From Stutzerimonas stutzeri (GTDB lineage Bacteria > Pseudomonadota > Gammaproteobacteria > Pseudomonadales > Pseudomonadaceae), in assembly GCF_019090095.1 (NCBI RefSeq), contig NZ_JAGQFP010000002.1, forward strand, positions 2,108,001 to 2,172,000: a DNA stretch of 64,000 bases, read 5' to 3'. Of the stretch, positions 52,039 through 62,261 are shown piece after piece. How positions within the stretch are numbered: the stretch's first letter is position 1; the number at the start of each line of letters is the position of its first letter. A program made the translations under genes and the position numbers. The notes under the pieces are model-generated. The model was not told the DNA's origin. It was given only the letters and a program-made list of their open reading frames with translations, and did no database searches.

Positions 52039-53262
52039 ATGAATAAAACTACACGCCTGGGTTTGGCGATTTCGATGGCGAGCCTGGCTATGCCGTTTAC
52101 GGCTCACGCATTGGATTTCAACGGCTACGTGCGCAGCGGGATCGGTGAATCCAGTGCTAGCGCTTCGCAAGCCTGCTTCCAGCTACCGGGAGCCCCGTCC
52201 AAGTTCCGCCTCGGTAACGAGTGCGAGCAATACGCCGAGCTTGGCCTGCGGCAGGATCTGCTGACGCTGGACGATGGTTCGGTGGTAAGCCTGGAGGGCA
52301 TGGCGGCGCTGTACAACCAGTACGATCACACACCCAAGTTCACCGGTGATCACGGTTGGGCGCGGATGGTCCAGGCGTACGCCGAGTGGAGCAAGGTACC
52401 GGCGCTCAATGGTGGTTCGCTGTGGGCTGGGCGGCGCTTCTACAAGCGAAATGACATCCATATCTCCGACTTCTACTACTGGAACCAGAGTGCAACCGGT
52501 GCCGGTATCGAGGACATGGAGATTGGCGGGCTGAAATACAGCTACGCGTTTTCGCGCAAGGACAACGTCTTCCAGAAAAACTATATCAATCGCCACGATT
52601 TCAATGTCGGTGGCTTCGATAGCAATCCTGGCGGGGAGCTGGAATTCGGTGTCAGCTACATCGACGCACCGGATCGCGACAACGCCAACAATGGTTGGGC
52701 CGTTACCGCGCAGCACAAGCAGGTTGGCTTCCTGGGCGGCAGCAACACCGTTGCGCTCCAGTATGGCGAGGGGCCGGGGACTGGCCTTGGCTACACCGGC
52801 GACGTGACGCTGGACAGCAGCGACAAGAGCTGGCGAGTGGTCGAATACTTCGATTGGCAGGTCACGCCGCGCTTTGGCGGGCAGTTCCAGGCGGTGTATC
52901 AGAAGGACAAGCGCCAGGATGGCGGTGATCAGGACTGGGTTTCGGTGGGGGTTCGGCCGTCCTATGCCTTGACCAATCAATTCAAGTTGGTTGCCGAGCT
53001 GGGGCATGACCAGATCGATGCGCCGGAAGGAACGCGCAAACTGACGAAGTTCACCGTGGCCCCTACTTGGTCGCCAGCAGGTCCCGAGTTCTGGGCGCGC
53101 CCAGAGATCCGTCTGTACTACACCTACGCGCAATGGAACGACGCGGCGCAGGAGGCGGCCAATCTGATGGCAGCTGGCAGTGCGCTATCCGACACGGGGG
53201 CCTTCGGTGGCGACCGGCACGGGTCGAACTTCGGCGTTCAGGTCGAGTACTGGTGGGACTGA
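52039..53262 (+). CDS. oprB: Carbohydrate porin OprB
   Basis: 407 residues with a signal peptide (about 1-24, cleavage after AHA) and a beta-barrel composition ending in a tryptophan-rich strand (VQVEYWWD) as outer membrane proteins need. Segments such as WAGRRFYKRNDIHISDFYYWN are of the OprB/LamB maltoporin-like type. It is slightly shorter than P. aeruginosa OprB. It lets glucose and other sugars through the outer membrane to GltB. Transcribed separately from gltBFGK. Confidence 0.88.
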   Translation: MNKTTRLGLAISMASLAMPFTAHALDFNGYVRSGIGESSASASQACFQLPGAPSKFRLGNECEQYAELGLRQDLLTLDDGSVVSLEGMAALYNQYDHTPKFTGDHGWARMVQAYAEWSKVPALNGGSLWAGRRFYKRNDIHISDFYYWNQSATGAGIEDMEIGGLKYSYAFSRKDNVFQKNYINRHDFNVGGFDSNPGGELEFGVSYIDAPDRDNANNGWAVTAQHKQVGFLGGSNTVALQYGEGPGTGLGYTGDVTLDSSDKSWRVVEYFDWQVTPRFGGQFQAVYQKDKRQDGGDQDWVSVGVRPSYALTNQFKLVAELGHDQIDAPEGTRKLTKFTVAPTWSPAGPEFWARPEIRLYYTYAQWNDAAQEAANLMAAGSALSDTGAFGGDRHGSNFGVQVEYWWD

Positions 53263-53276
53263 TCGGCGCGATAGAG

Positions 53277-53352
53277 CCGTCTCATTAGAACCTCCGTCCG
53301 AAACGGGCCTCTACTTAGCCAGACGTAGAGGTTCGAGACGGAATCGGAGGTT
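53277..53352 (+). other. Interleaved inverted repeats covering the DUF1289 ribosome binding site
   Basis: Three repeat pairs: CCGTCTC (53277-53283) with GAGACGG (53335-53341); CCTCTAC (53308-53314) with GTAGAGG (53325-53331); AACCTCCG (53289-53296) with CGGAGGTT (53345-53352), the last followed by more T residues. The first and third pairs interleave, so they are alternative folds or a pseudoknot. The third pair contains the GGAGG of the next gene. It may act as the oprB terminator and also limit translation of the small gene. Confidence 0.45.
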
Positions 53353-53356
53353 TTTA

Positions 53357-53548
53357 TTGGGCGATAAAGCGAAGAACCCCTGCATCAGTCTCTGCAAGCT
53401 CAAGGACGACATCTGCATCGGCTGCGGTCGCAGCCGGGATGAGATGAAGGCCTGGAAGGGGATGAAGAACAAGGAGCGCAAGGCGGTCAATGCGCTGGCC
53501 GCCGAGCGACTGCAGTCCATGGGCAAGGCGAGAAAGAAAAAGAAGTGA
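53357..53548 (+). CDS. DUF1289 family small cysteine protein
   Basis: 63 residues from TTG 53357 (GGAGG 6 bases before). The DUF1289 pattern is clear: KNPCISLCKL, then DICIGCGRSRDEMKAW, then a lysine-rich tail. The four cysteines probably bind a metal. Function is unknown. It lies between oprB and the convergent hexR, whose stop codon abuts its own. Confidence 0.8.
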   Translation: MGDKAKNPCISLCKLKDDICIGCGRSRDEMKAWKGMKNKERKAVNALAAERLQSMGKARKKKK

Positions 53549-54403
53549 TCAGCTTTCTTCAGCCGGGTAACGAGTGGCCATCAGGCTTTCCTTGATCTTG
53601 CGCAGATGCGGTTGGAAGTCGATGCCGCGCCGTAGCGTTACACCAGCAGCCAGCGCGTCGAGCACGGTGAGCTGGATGATCCGCGAGGTCATCGGCATAT
53701 AGATATCTGTGTCTTCCGGTAGCGGTATGTCCAGGCTCAGCGTACAGACCTTGGCCAGCGGCGAGTCTGCCGCGGTCAGGCCCAATACGGAGGCTCCGTT
53801 GTCGCGTGCCATCATGGCCGCTTCGACCAGCTCACGGGTGCGGCCCGTATAGGAAATGATCACGAACAGATCGCCCGTATGAGCCACCGATGCCAGCATC
53901 CGCTGCATGAGTACGTCACTGTGGGCGGTCACCGGCAGGTTGAAGCGAAAGAACTTGTGCTGCGCGTCCAGCGCTACCGAAGCCGAGGCGCCAAGACCAA
54001 AGAAGTGGATTTGACGGGCTTGGATCATCAGGTCCACCGCATGGCTGATTACCTGCGGATCGATGGCTTGGCACGCGCTGTCGAGCGAAGCGATGGCGCT
54101 ACCGAAGATCTTGCGAGTGTAGGCCTCGGGGCCGTCATCCGCCTCGACGGCACGGCTGACGTAGGCCGCGCCACTGGCCAGGCTTTGCGCCAGCTGGATC
54201 TTGAGCACCGGATAACCGGCCGCGCCGAATGAGCGGCAGAACCGGTTGACGGTCGGTTCGCTGACCTTCGCTTCCTGCGCCAGGGCGGCAATGCTGTAGC
54301 GAGTGGCCTGCTGCGGATCACGCAGGATCACTTCGGCGACCTTTCTTTCCGCTTTGTTCAGCTCATCGAGCCGATTTTTGATCTGTTCCAAGAGATTTTT
54401 CAT
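53549..54403 (-). CDS. hexR: Transcriptional repressor HexR (RpiR family)
   Basis: 284 residues. N-terminal RpiR helix-turn-helix (about 1-77, [25 protein letters not shown]) and a SIS sugar-phosphate-binding domain (about 120-260, [18 protein letters not shown] and [14 protein letters not shown]). HexR represses Entner-Doudoroff genes and lets go when KDPG binds. It is divergent from zwf, with a long HexR palindrome between them, and both HexR-type operators of the window control genes of this pathway. Confidence 0.95.
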   Translation of the reverse strand: MKNLLEQIKNRLDELNKAERKVAEVILRDPQQATRYSIAALAQEAKVSEPTVNRFCRSFGAAGYPVLKIQLAQSLASGAAYVSRAVEADDGPEAYTRKIFGSAIASLDSACQAIDPQVISHAVDLMIQARQIHFFGLGASASVALDAQHKFFRFNLPVTAHSDVLMQRMLASVAHTGDLFVIISYTGRTRELVEAAMMARDNGASVLGLTAADSPLAKVCTLSLDIPLPEDTDIYMPMTSRIIQLTVLDALAAGVTLRRGIDFQPHLRKIKESLMATRYPAEES

Positions 54404-54483
54404 GCGATCCCTGTCTCTTCTTTCAGGAGGCTCACGCCCAGGACGGCTGTGAAAAACGAGTCCAGTGCGCGAAAAAATAGGTC

Positions 54484-54506
54484 AATGTTGTTTTAATAAC
54501 AACATT
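54484..54506. promoter_or_regulatory. HexR-type operator before zwf
   Basis: AATGTTGTT-TTAAT-AACAACATT is a perfect 9-5-9 inverted repeat that contains TTGT-N7-ACAA (54488-54502). It lies about 60 bases upstream of zwf and 80 bases from hexR, longer and more symmetrical than the site at gap-edd. Confidence 0.85.
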
Positions 54507-54566
54507 ATGGGCTTAAACTGGGCAAACCTATCAGTCGTACAGCCTAATTTGGTTAGTATAAAAAAC

Positions 54567-56022
<1,456 letters not shown>

Positions 56023-56036
<14 letters not shown>

Positions 56037-56736
56037 AATCGGGCTGCCATCGGAGCTGGCCACGCGCAGTCTCGCTGATCCCGATCAGCTGGCTCGCACG
56101 TTGGCTGATCGGGTTGCCGAAGCGCTCGGTCACGCCGTCGACAGCAAGGGTCGCGCAAGTCTGGTGGTGTCCGGTGGTCGCAGCCCGATCGCCTTTTTCG
56201 AGGCGCTATCGACGCGTGAACTCGACTGGTCGAGGGTGCAGGTCAGTCTTGCTGACGAACGCTGGGTCGCGGTGGAGGATGCGGACAGCAACGAGGGGCT
56301 GGTGCGCCGCCATCTGTTGCAGAACGCCGCGGGCCAGGCCGAGCTGCTTGGACTCTACCAGCCAGCCGATACGCTTGAGCGCGCCGCCGAACGCGCAAGC
56401 CAACGGTTGGAAAGCCTCAGCCGCCCAATCGATGTGCTGGTATTGGGCATGGGCAACGATGGCCATACCGCTTCGCTGTTCCCGAACAGCCCGTTGTTGG
56501 CGCGCGGCCTCGACAGCAACGAGCCTGCGGCCTGCCTGCCGATGCTGGCGCCGTCCTCGCCGACGCAACGCATCAGTATGACCTATCCATTGCTGGCCTC
56601 TGCCAGGGTGCAATGCCTCGCCATCCAAGGTCAGGCCAAGCTGGACACCCTGCGTCAAGCCATGCAGCTCGAAGCCTTGCAGATGCCTATCCGTGCATTC
56701 CTGCATTCCCCACTAGAGATCTATTGGTGCCCGTGA
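56023..56736 (+). CDS. pgl: 6-phosphogluconolactonase
   Basis: 237 residues from ATG 56023 (GGGAGG at 56010-56015), overlapping zwf by 14 bases. DevB/Pgl family: [15 protein letters not shown] near 45-60, DERWV near 81-85 and the [13 protein letters not shown] signature near 143-155. It opens the lactone made by Zwf to 6-phosphogluconate for Edd. Second gene of the zwf operon. Confidence 0.95.
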
Positions 56737-56753
56737 GGCCCGAGGAATCAGCC

Positions 56754-57404
56754 ATGAACATGGACCAGAAAAACGCTCTGATCGAAAAGATCTGTACCGA
56801 AGCTCGTATCCTTCCCGTCATCACCATCGGCAGCGAGGAGCAGATTCTGCCCTTGGCCGATGCGCTTGCCGCAGGCGGGCTGACGGCGCTCGAGATCACC
56901 TTGCGCTCGGCGCACGGCCTCACCGCAATCCGCCGCTTGCGTCAGGAGCGCCCTGAGCTTCTGATCGGCGCCGGTACGGTGCTCGACAAACGCATGATGG
57001 ACGAAGTCGAGGCGGCGGGCGCGCAGTTCATCGTCTCGCCGGGTTGCACCGATGAGCTGCTACAAGCCGGGGTCAACAGCGCTGTGCCGTTGTTGGCGGG
57101 TATCAGCAACGCGTCCGACATCATGCGTGGCTACGCGCTCGGCTATCGCCGATTCAAGCTGTTCCCTGCCGAGGTGTGCGGCGGCGTAGCCGCGATCAAG
57201 GCGCTCGGAGGCCCCTTCGCTGATGTGCGTTTCTGCCCGACTGGCGGCGTCAACGCGAGCAATGCTCCGCAGTATCTGGCGCTTCCCAATGTCATGTGCG
57301 TGGGCGGTACGTGGATGATCGACGGTGCGGCGCTCAAGAACGGCGACTGGAACAGCATTCAGCAAGCCACGGCCGAGGCGCTCGCGGCGCTGGACAAGCG
57401 CTGA
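56754..57404 (+). CDS. eda: KDPG aldolase (2-dehydro-3-deoxyphosphogluconate aldolase)
   Basis: 216 residues from ATG 56754 (CGAGGAA upstream). Class I aldolase with ALEITLRS (catalytic Glu), IGAGTVLD, the Schiff-base lysine in FKLFPAE and CPTGGVNASNAPQYL. It splits KDPG into pyruvate and glyceraldehyde-3-phosphate. It starts 17 bases after pgl. A very strong inverted repeat (57462-57511) follows it. Confidence 0.96.
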   Translation: MNMDQKNALIEKICTEARILPVITIGSEEQILPLADALAAGGLTALEITLRSAHGLTAIRRLRQERPELLIGAGTVLDKRMMDEVEAAGAQFIVSPGCTDELLQAGVNSAVPLLAGISNASDIMRGYALGYRRFKLFPAEVCGGVAAIKALGGPFADVRFCPTGGVNASNAPQYLALPNVMCVGGTWMIDGAALKNGDWNSIQQATAEALAALDKR

Positions 57405-57461
57405 GTTTGTCTCGCTGAAGAACAGCCGCCGCGCGCGACGCGGTTCGGACTGCTAACGTCA

Positions 57462-57511
57462 TAGGGCCCGCCCTCGATTCAGCGTAACTTGCGAATTGAG
57501 GGCGGGCCCTA
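57462..57511. terminator. Large stem-loop after eda
   Basis: TAGGGCCCGCCCTCGATTC (57462-57480) pairs with GAATTGAGGGCGGGCCCTA (57493-57511) along 19 positions with a single G-U pair and a 12-base loop. There is no T-tract. It may terminate the zwf operon, or be a short dispersed repeat element. Confidence 0.5.
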
Positions 57512-57583
57512 GTGCGTAGAGTAACCGCTGCGCGTATAGTGCGCGACCTTTCAATCGGAACTGCCACACCGGGAGGTGCCTAG

Positions 57584-58720
57584 ATGACCGAGCACGAAGA
57601 AACAACCCCCCATATCGCTCACGGCGAGAAACTGCAGAAGGTCCTGGCCCGTCTTGGCCTGGCCTCGCGTCGTGACGTGGAAAATTGGATCGCGGCCGGA
57701 CGGGTCAAGGTCAATGGCGCCGTAGCCACCCTCGGTCAACGCGTCGACTCGCATGATGCGATTGCCGTCGACGGGCGGCTGCTCAAGCGTGAAGAAGCCA
57801 CCGAAGTGGTCCGTCGCGTTCTGATCTACAACAAACCAGATGGCGAGATTTGCACCCGGGACGATCCCGAGGGTCGTCCGACCGTGTTCGACCGTTTGCC
57901 GCGTCCTAAAGAAGGGCGCTGGATCAATATTGGTCGTCTCGATATCAACACCACTGGTCTGCTGCTGTTCACCACCGATGGTGAGCTGGCCAACCGCCTG
58001 ATGCATCCCTCTTACGAGATGGACCGCGAATACGCGGTTCGGGTAAGGGGAGAGGTTGACGACGAGATGATCGAGCGCCTGAAGACAGGTGTCATGCTCG
58101 AAGACGGGCCGGCGCGGTTTACCGACATTCAGCAAGCGCCTGGTGGCGAGGGCTTCAACCATTGGTACCACTGCGTGGTGATGGAAGGTCGCAACCGTGA
58201 GGTGCGTCGGCTGTGGGAATCGCAGGGGCTCGTGGTCAGCCGTCTGAAGCGTGTCCGATTCGGTCCCGTGTTCATGACCTCCGATTTGCCGATGGGCCGC
58301 TGGCGCGAGATGTCCCAGAGCGAGGTCGACATTCTCAGTGAGGAGGTTGGCCTCAAGCCGGTGGCGCTGCCTGGCATGAAGTCGAAAACCAAGGAAAAGC
58401 TCGATCGCATGCAGCGCAAGGTTGCCAAACCTGTCGGGCGCGGCGAGCGTCGTCCGAGGGTACTGCGCGCTGCGCATGAGGCGGATGTAGCACATGATGG
58501 CGACAAGGGGCGCCGTTCCCGCGAGAACCCGCCGTCACGCAAGCCGCGGGATGCTGATGAGCAACGCGGCAAGCCGGGGCGCGGTACGCCTGTTGCCGAG
58601 CGACCGAGCGCGGTTGGTCGTAATCGCGGCAAACCTTCTCCGGCCAAGCGTGGAGGGCCGGCTGGTGCGGAGGGGCAGCGTCCTGGATTCAGCCGGGGTG
58701 ACCGATCCAAGCGGCCGTAA
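57584..58720 (+). CDS. rluB: 23S rRNA pseudouridine synthase RluB
   Basis: 378 residues. An S4 RNA-binding domain (about 14-75, EKLQKVLARLGLASRRDVENWI) precedes the pseudouridine synthase domain with catalytic Asp in GRLDINTTGLLLFTTDG (about 125-141). The last 130 residues are a basic, low-complexity tail rich in Arg, Lys, Pro and Gly, common in pseudomonad RluB. It makes pseudouridine 2605 in 23S rRNA (E. coli numbering). A strong terminator follows. Confidence 0.93.
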   Translation: MTEHEETTPHIAHGEKLQKVLARLGLASRRDVENWIAAGRVKVNGAVATLGQRVDSHDAIAVDGRLLKREEATEVVRRVLIYNKPDGEICTRDDPEGRPTVFDRLPRPKEGRWINIGRLDINTTGLLLFTTDGELANRLMHPSYEMDREYAVRVRGEVDDEMIERLKTGVMLEDGPARFTDIQQAPGGEGFNHWYHCVVMEGRNREVRRLWESQGLVVSRLKRVRFGPVFMTSDLPMGRWREMSQSEVDILSEEVGLKPVALPGMKSKTKEKLDRMQRKVAKPVGRGERRPRVLRAAHEADVAHDGDKGRRSRENPPSRKPRDADEQRGKPGRGTPVAERPSAVGRNRGKPSPAKRGGPAGAEGQRPGFSRGDRSKRP

Positions 58721-58742
58721 GGGCTGGTTGTAGGTCGATATG

Positions 58743-58774
58743 AAAAGGCGAGGCCGTGAGGACTCGCCTTTTTT
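58743..58774. terminator. Strong bidirectional intrinsic terminator
   Basis: AAAAGGCGAG (58743-58752) and CTCGCCTTTT (58763-58772) form a 10-bp stem with a 10-base loop and a six-T tract; the complement also has a T-run, so it serves both rluB and the convergent diguanylate cyclase gene. Confidence 0.9.
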
Positions 58775-58796
58775 ATGTCGATCAGTGCTGTGCGGC

Positions 58797-59729
58797 TCAC
58801 ACTGGCGCGGCGCACACCCGGTTTCGACCGTCATGCTTGGCTTGGTAAAGCGCCTGATCCGCCCGTTGCAGGAGTTCATCCGGCGTTTCGCCTGGCTTGT
58901 AAGTGGCGTAGCCGAGGCTGGCCGACAGGTGAACGGTCCGCTCGCCAACCAGGAAGCACAGATTCTGGATGGCCGCTCTGATGCGTTCAGCGACAACGGC
59001 TGCCGCCTCGTGCCCGGTATTGGATAGCACCAGCGCGAACTCCTCACCGCCGAACCGGAACACCATGTCGATATTGCGCAGCTGTTCTTTGAGCAGCAGG
59101 GCAGTCGCTTTCAGCGCAGCGTCGCCCGCCTGGTGTCCATAAGTGTCGTTGAGGCGTTTGAAGTGATCCATGTCCAGCATGACCACTGACAGGAGCTGGC
59201 CGTGACGCCAGGCAAGTTCTGTCTCGCGAGTCAGGCTCTGCTCCAGCGCAACACGATTGCCTGCTCCGGTGAGCGAGTCCTTCAGCGATGCTTGAACAGC
59301 TCGTCGGTACAGCAAAGCGTTGCGTAACGGAAACAGCAAGCAAGCCAGCAGCTCTTCGACTTGCACAAGCGCTAGCTCGGACAGTCGTGCATGGCTGAAT
59401 AGGTGGAGCTCGCCGAGGCGCTCCGCTTGCTGAGCCAGCGTGAAGTGTACCTCGTAGCCCTCGGCTTCCCCGATTTGCACATCCAGGTCGGTCCCGGAAT
59501 GCCGATACGATAGCGCGTGCAGTGGAAGCAGGTCGCAGGCGTCCTCGAGAAAGAACAACAGCAGTCGGTCGATTTCCAGGCTGGTCTGAAGACGTGACGA
59601 CAAGCTGCGCACCCGTTCGAAAAGATCGAGCGGTCGTGTCGGTGCGGCGCCACCTGTACCGATGTCCAAGCGCCGCGCGCGAGCGGCTCCGATATAGACG
59701 GTGGCACTGTTCTGTTTATCTGGCAGCAT
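58797..59729 (-). CDS. GGDEF-domain diguanylate cyclase
   Basis: 310 residues from ATG 59729 (GAGG 12 bases before). The N-terminal 145 residues have no domain I recognise and no clear membrane helix. The C-terminal GGDEF domain (about 150-310) keeps the active-site GGEEF, the DMDHFKRLNDTYGHQAGD metal and substrate segment, and the ASLGYATY end. It should make c-di-GMP. I did not find a clear RxxD inhibitory site ahead of GGEEF. Placed as PA3177 in P. aeruginosa. Confidence 0.9.
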   Translation of the reverse strand: MLPDKQNSATVYIGAARARRLDIGTGGAAPTRPLDLFERVRSLSSRLQTSLEIDRLLLFFLEDACDLLPLHALSYRHSGTDLDVQIGEAEGYEVHFTLAQQAERLGELHLFSHARLSELALVQVEELLACLLFPLRNALLYRRAVQASLKDSLTGAGNRVALEQSLTRETELAWRHGQLLSVVMLDMDHFKRLNDTYGHQAGDAALKATALLLKEQLRNIDMVFRFGGEEFALVLSNTGHEAAAVVAERIRAAIQNLCFLVGERTVHLSASLGYATYKPGETPDELLQRADQALYQAKHDGRNRVCAAPV

Positions 59730-59935
59730 AGGTGAGACCTCAATACGCAATGTGCGCTATCGAAGCCTTACTAGCTATTTCTGTGCCAAGTAGTTTTCTC
59801 GTTATTTTTCCGTGTGTTAGAAGGGATCCGGGCTTTCGCCATGGGCCATTCGTCAGCGAAACGGCGGTTTGATATCAATTTGATATGCCGGGCGGGTGAA
59901 AGCGCCAGGAAACAGGCGCTTCAACCGCGCGACGC

Positions 59936-60676
59936 TCACTGAGCGTTGAAGGCCTGGCCGTTGACTCCGGCACTGTCTGGGCCCATCAGATACAAGTAGA
60001 CCGGCATGATCTCTGCGGGTAGCGGATTGACGGCAGGGTTTTCTCCGGGATATGCCTTTGCGCGCATGTCTGTGCGGGTCGCGCCGGGGTTGACACTGTT
60101 ACTACGTACTGGGTTGGTCCCGTCCAGCTCATCGGCCAGTACTTGCATCAAACCCTCGATCGCGAACTTCGATACCGCGTAACCGCCCCAATAGGCGCGG
60201 CCCTTCCTGCCGACGCTGCTCGAGGTGAAGACGACCGAGGCGTCGTCGGATAGTTTGAGCAGGGGAAGCAGTGTGCTGGTCAGCATGAAGGTGGCGTTGA
60301 CGTTCACCTGCATCACGCGCATGAAGTTGTCGCCTGACAGCTGCTCTATCGGCGTGCGCGGACCGACGATGCCTGCGTTGTGCAAAAGGCCGTCCAGCTT
60401 GCCGAATGCACCTTCGACGGTGGCTGCCAGTTCGTCGTATTGGTGGGGCAGTGCCGTCTCGAGATTGAGCGGAATGACCACGGGTTGCGGACCGCCAGCG
60501 GCTTCGATGTCGTCGTATACGCGGTTGAGATTCTCCTCGTTCTTGCCCAGCAGCAGCACGGTCGCGCCGTGTGCGGCGTAAGCCTTGGCCGCGGCTTCCC
60601 CAATTCCGCGGCCTGCGCCAGTGACCATGATGATCCGACCTTTTAGGAGGTCGGGGCGGGCTGAGTACTCGAACAT
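59936..60676 (-). CDS. YciK-like short-chain dehydrogenase
   Basis: 246 residues from ATG 60676 (CGAGG upstream). Classical SDR: TGAGRGIGEAAAKAYA near 19-34, HNAGIVGPRTP near 99-109, catalytic Ser then Y-x3-K in YWGGYAVSKFAIEGLM. The start MFEYSARPDLLKGR is typical of YciK. The physiological substrate is unknown. Followed (upstream on the plus strand, 71 bases) by mupP on the same strand; mupP-ubiG-mtaD lie behind, in the usual Pseudomonas order. Confidence 0.88.
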   Translation of the reverse strand: MFEYSARPDLLKGRIIMVTGAGRGIGEAAAKAYAAHGATVLLLGKNEENLNRVYDDIEAAGGPQPVVIPLNLETALPHQYDELAATVEGAFGKLDGLLHNAGIVGPRTPIEQLSGDNFMRVMQVNVNATFMLTSTLLPLLKLSDDASVVFTSSSVGRKGRAYWGGYAVSKFAIEGLMQVLADELDGTNPVRSNSVNPGATRTDMRAKAYPGENPAVNPLPAEIMPVYLYLMGPDSAGVNGQAFNAQ

Positions 60677-60747
60677 CGGATGCCTCGTATGCAAAGCGTG
60701 GGTCACTGCCCACCGTGATTGTCAGCGCAATGCTGAGAAAATGGTTA

Positions 60748-61419
60748 TCAGCGGGTCCAGGCCGCGCGATTGAGCAGGCTGCGCAGCTCGAGGGGGTGAT
60801 CGACGACAACGTCTGCACCCCATGTATCTGGATCGTCTTCGGGATGGATATAGCCATAGCGCACCGCGGCTGTGCGGCTGCCTGCGGCGCGCCCCGACTC
60901 GATATCGCGTAGATCGTCCCCGACGAAGAGAACGGTCGCGGGATCCAGATCCAGCTGGCTGCACGCCAGCAACATCGGCTCCGGATCGGGTTTGCTCTTG
61001 CTCACATGATCGGGGCACACCAGCACGGCGGAGCGCGATGCCAGGCCCAGCTGCTGCATGATCGGCTCGGCATAGCGGACTGGCTTGTTGGTGACTACCC
61101 CCCAGATCAGGTTGGCCTTTTCAATCTCGTCCAGCAGCTCTGACATCCCATCGTACAGCCGACTTTCTACCGCGCAGTGGGCTTGATAGCGCTCCAGGAA
61201 TTCAAGCCGAAGCGATTCGAATTCGTCGGATAGCGGGTCGACGTCGAACGCGCTGAGTACCATGGCCCGGGCTCCGCCAGAAACGACGTCGCGAATCTGC
61301 TGGTCCGCCACGCGATCGAGGCCTCGTGCGACGCGCATGGCTTGAGCGACTGCAATGAAGTCCGGAGCGGTATCGAGCAAGGTACCGTCCATGTCGAAAA
61401 ACACGGCGCGCAGACGCAT
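60748..61419 (-). CDS. mupP: N-acetylmuramic acid 6-phosphate phosphatase MupP
   Basis: 223 residues, HAD superfamily: nucleophile motif [13 protein letters not shown] at 9-21, motif II VVTNKP near 108-113 and motif [13 protein letters not shown] and [11 protein letters not shown]. In pseudomonads this gene, next to ubiG, is MupP of the peptidoglycan recycling route that bypasses de novo UDP-MurNAc synthesis and affects fosfomycin resistance. Previously annotated as Gph in many genomes. Its start overlaps the ubiG stop by one base. Confidence 0.88.
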   Translation of the reverse strand: MRLRAVFFDMDGTLLDTAPDFIAVAQAMRVARGLDRVADQQIRDVVSGGARAMVLSAFDVDPLSDEFESLRLEFLERYQAHCAVESRLYDGMSELLDEIEKANLIWGVVTNKPVRYAEPIMQQLGLASRSAVLVCPDHVSKSKPDPEPMLLACSQLDLDPATVLFVGDDLRDIESGRAAGSRTAAVRYGYIHPEDDPDTWGADVVVDHPLELRSLLNRAAWTR

Positions 61420-62117
61420 TAGGCCTCCCGAAGCGTTTGAATCATGTAGTTGACATCTACGTCCGGCGACAGCTTGTAGTGCTTGGTCAGCGGGTTATAC
61501 GTCAGCCCGATAACATCATTGACAGCAAGCCCGGCTTGACGGCTCCAGGCACCCAGCTCCGAAGGCCGGATGAACTTGCGGTAATCATGGGTGCCCCTGG
61601 GTAGTAGCTTCAACACATACTCCGCACCGACGATGGCGAGCGCATAAGCTTTCGGATTACGGTTGATCGTCGAAAAGAACACCTGACCGCCAGGCTTCAC
61701 CAAGGCGTGGCATGCGCGTATTACCGAGGCCGGATCGGGCACGTGTTCAAGCATCTCCAGACATGTCACCACGTCGAACTGCCCCGGCGACTCCTCGGCC
61801 AATGCCTCGGCGGTGATCTGCCGATAATCGATTTCCAGGCCTGACTCCAATAAGTGCAGCCGGGCAACGGCGAGAGGGGCTTCGCCCATGTCGATGCCGC
61901 TTACGGTGGCGCCGCGCTGGGCCATGGCCTCACTGAGAATGCCGCCTCCGCACCCTACGTCCAGTACCTTCTTGCCAGCCAGCGATACGTGTTCGTCGAT
62001 CCAGTTGACTCGGAGCGGGTTGATTTCATGCAGCGGTTTGAATTCGCTTTCGCGGTCCCACCAGCGGTGGGCGAGCGCTTCGAATTTGGCGATTTCAGCG
62101 TGGTCGACGTTGCTCAT
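61419..62117 (-). CDS. ubiG: Ubiquinone biosynthesis O-methyltransferase UbiG
   Basis: 232 residues from ATG 62117. SAM-binding [15 protein letters not shown] near 52-66 and the family start [30 protein letters not shown]. It carries out both O-methylation steps of ubiquinone synthesis. Translationally coupled to mupP (overlapping stop/start). A 9-bp stem-loop (62189-62216) and mtaD lie upstream. Confidence 0.95.
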   Translation of the reverse strand: MSNVDHAEIAKFEALAHRWWDRESEFKPLHEINPLRVNWIDEHVSLAGKKVLDVGCGGGILSEAMAQRGATVSGIDMGEAPLAVARLHLLESGLEIDYRQITAEALAEESPGQFDVVTCLEMLEHVPDPASVIRACHALVKPGGQVFFSTINRNPKAYALAIVGAEYVLKLLPRGTHDYRKFIRPSELGAWSRQAGLAVNDVIGLTYNPLTKHYKLSPDVDVNYMIQTLREA

Positions 62118-62188
62118 GATCTGTTCCGTTTGAAAGCTTGAAGGAGAAGCTTGAGCCGCAAATTGTTCATGTTGCCAGCTTCCGTCAG

Positions 62189-62216
62189 GCAAAGCGCTTT
62201 CGGAGAGGCGCTTTGC
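62189..62216. other. Stem-loop between ubiG and mtaD
   Basis: GCAAAGCGC (62189-62197) and GCGCTTTGC (62208-62216) form a perfect 9-bp stem with a 10-base loop in the 144-base gap. No T-tract follows on either strand. It may end mtaD transcription partly or protect the mRNA. Confidence 0.4.
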
Positions 62217-62261
62217 ATAGGTCAGTTTGCCGCGGCGCACCCGAATCATCGGCGTGGGGCC

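Noticed and set aside
54465..54566. Longer Zwf start at ATG 54465
   Set aside because: It would put the HexR operator inside the coding sequence and adds 34 residues not seen in other Zwf proteins.
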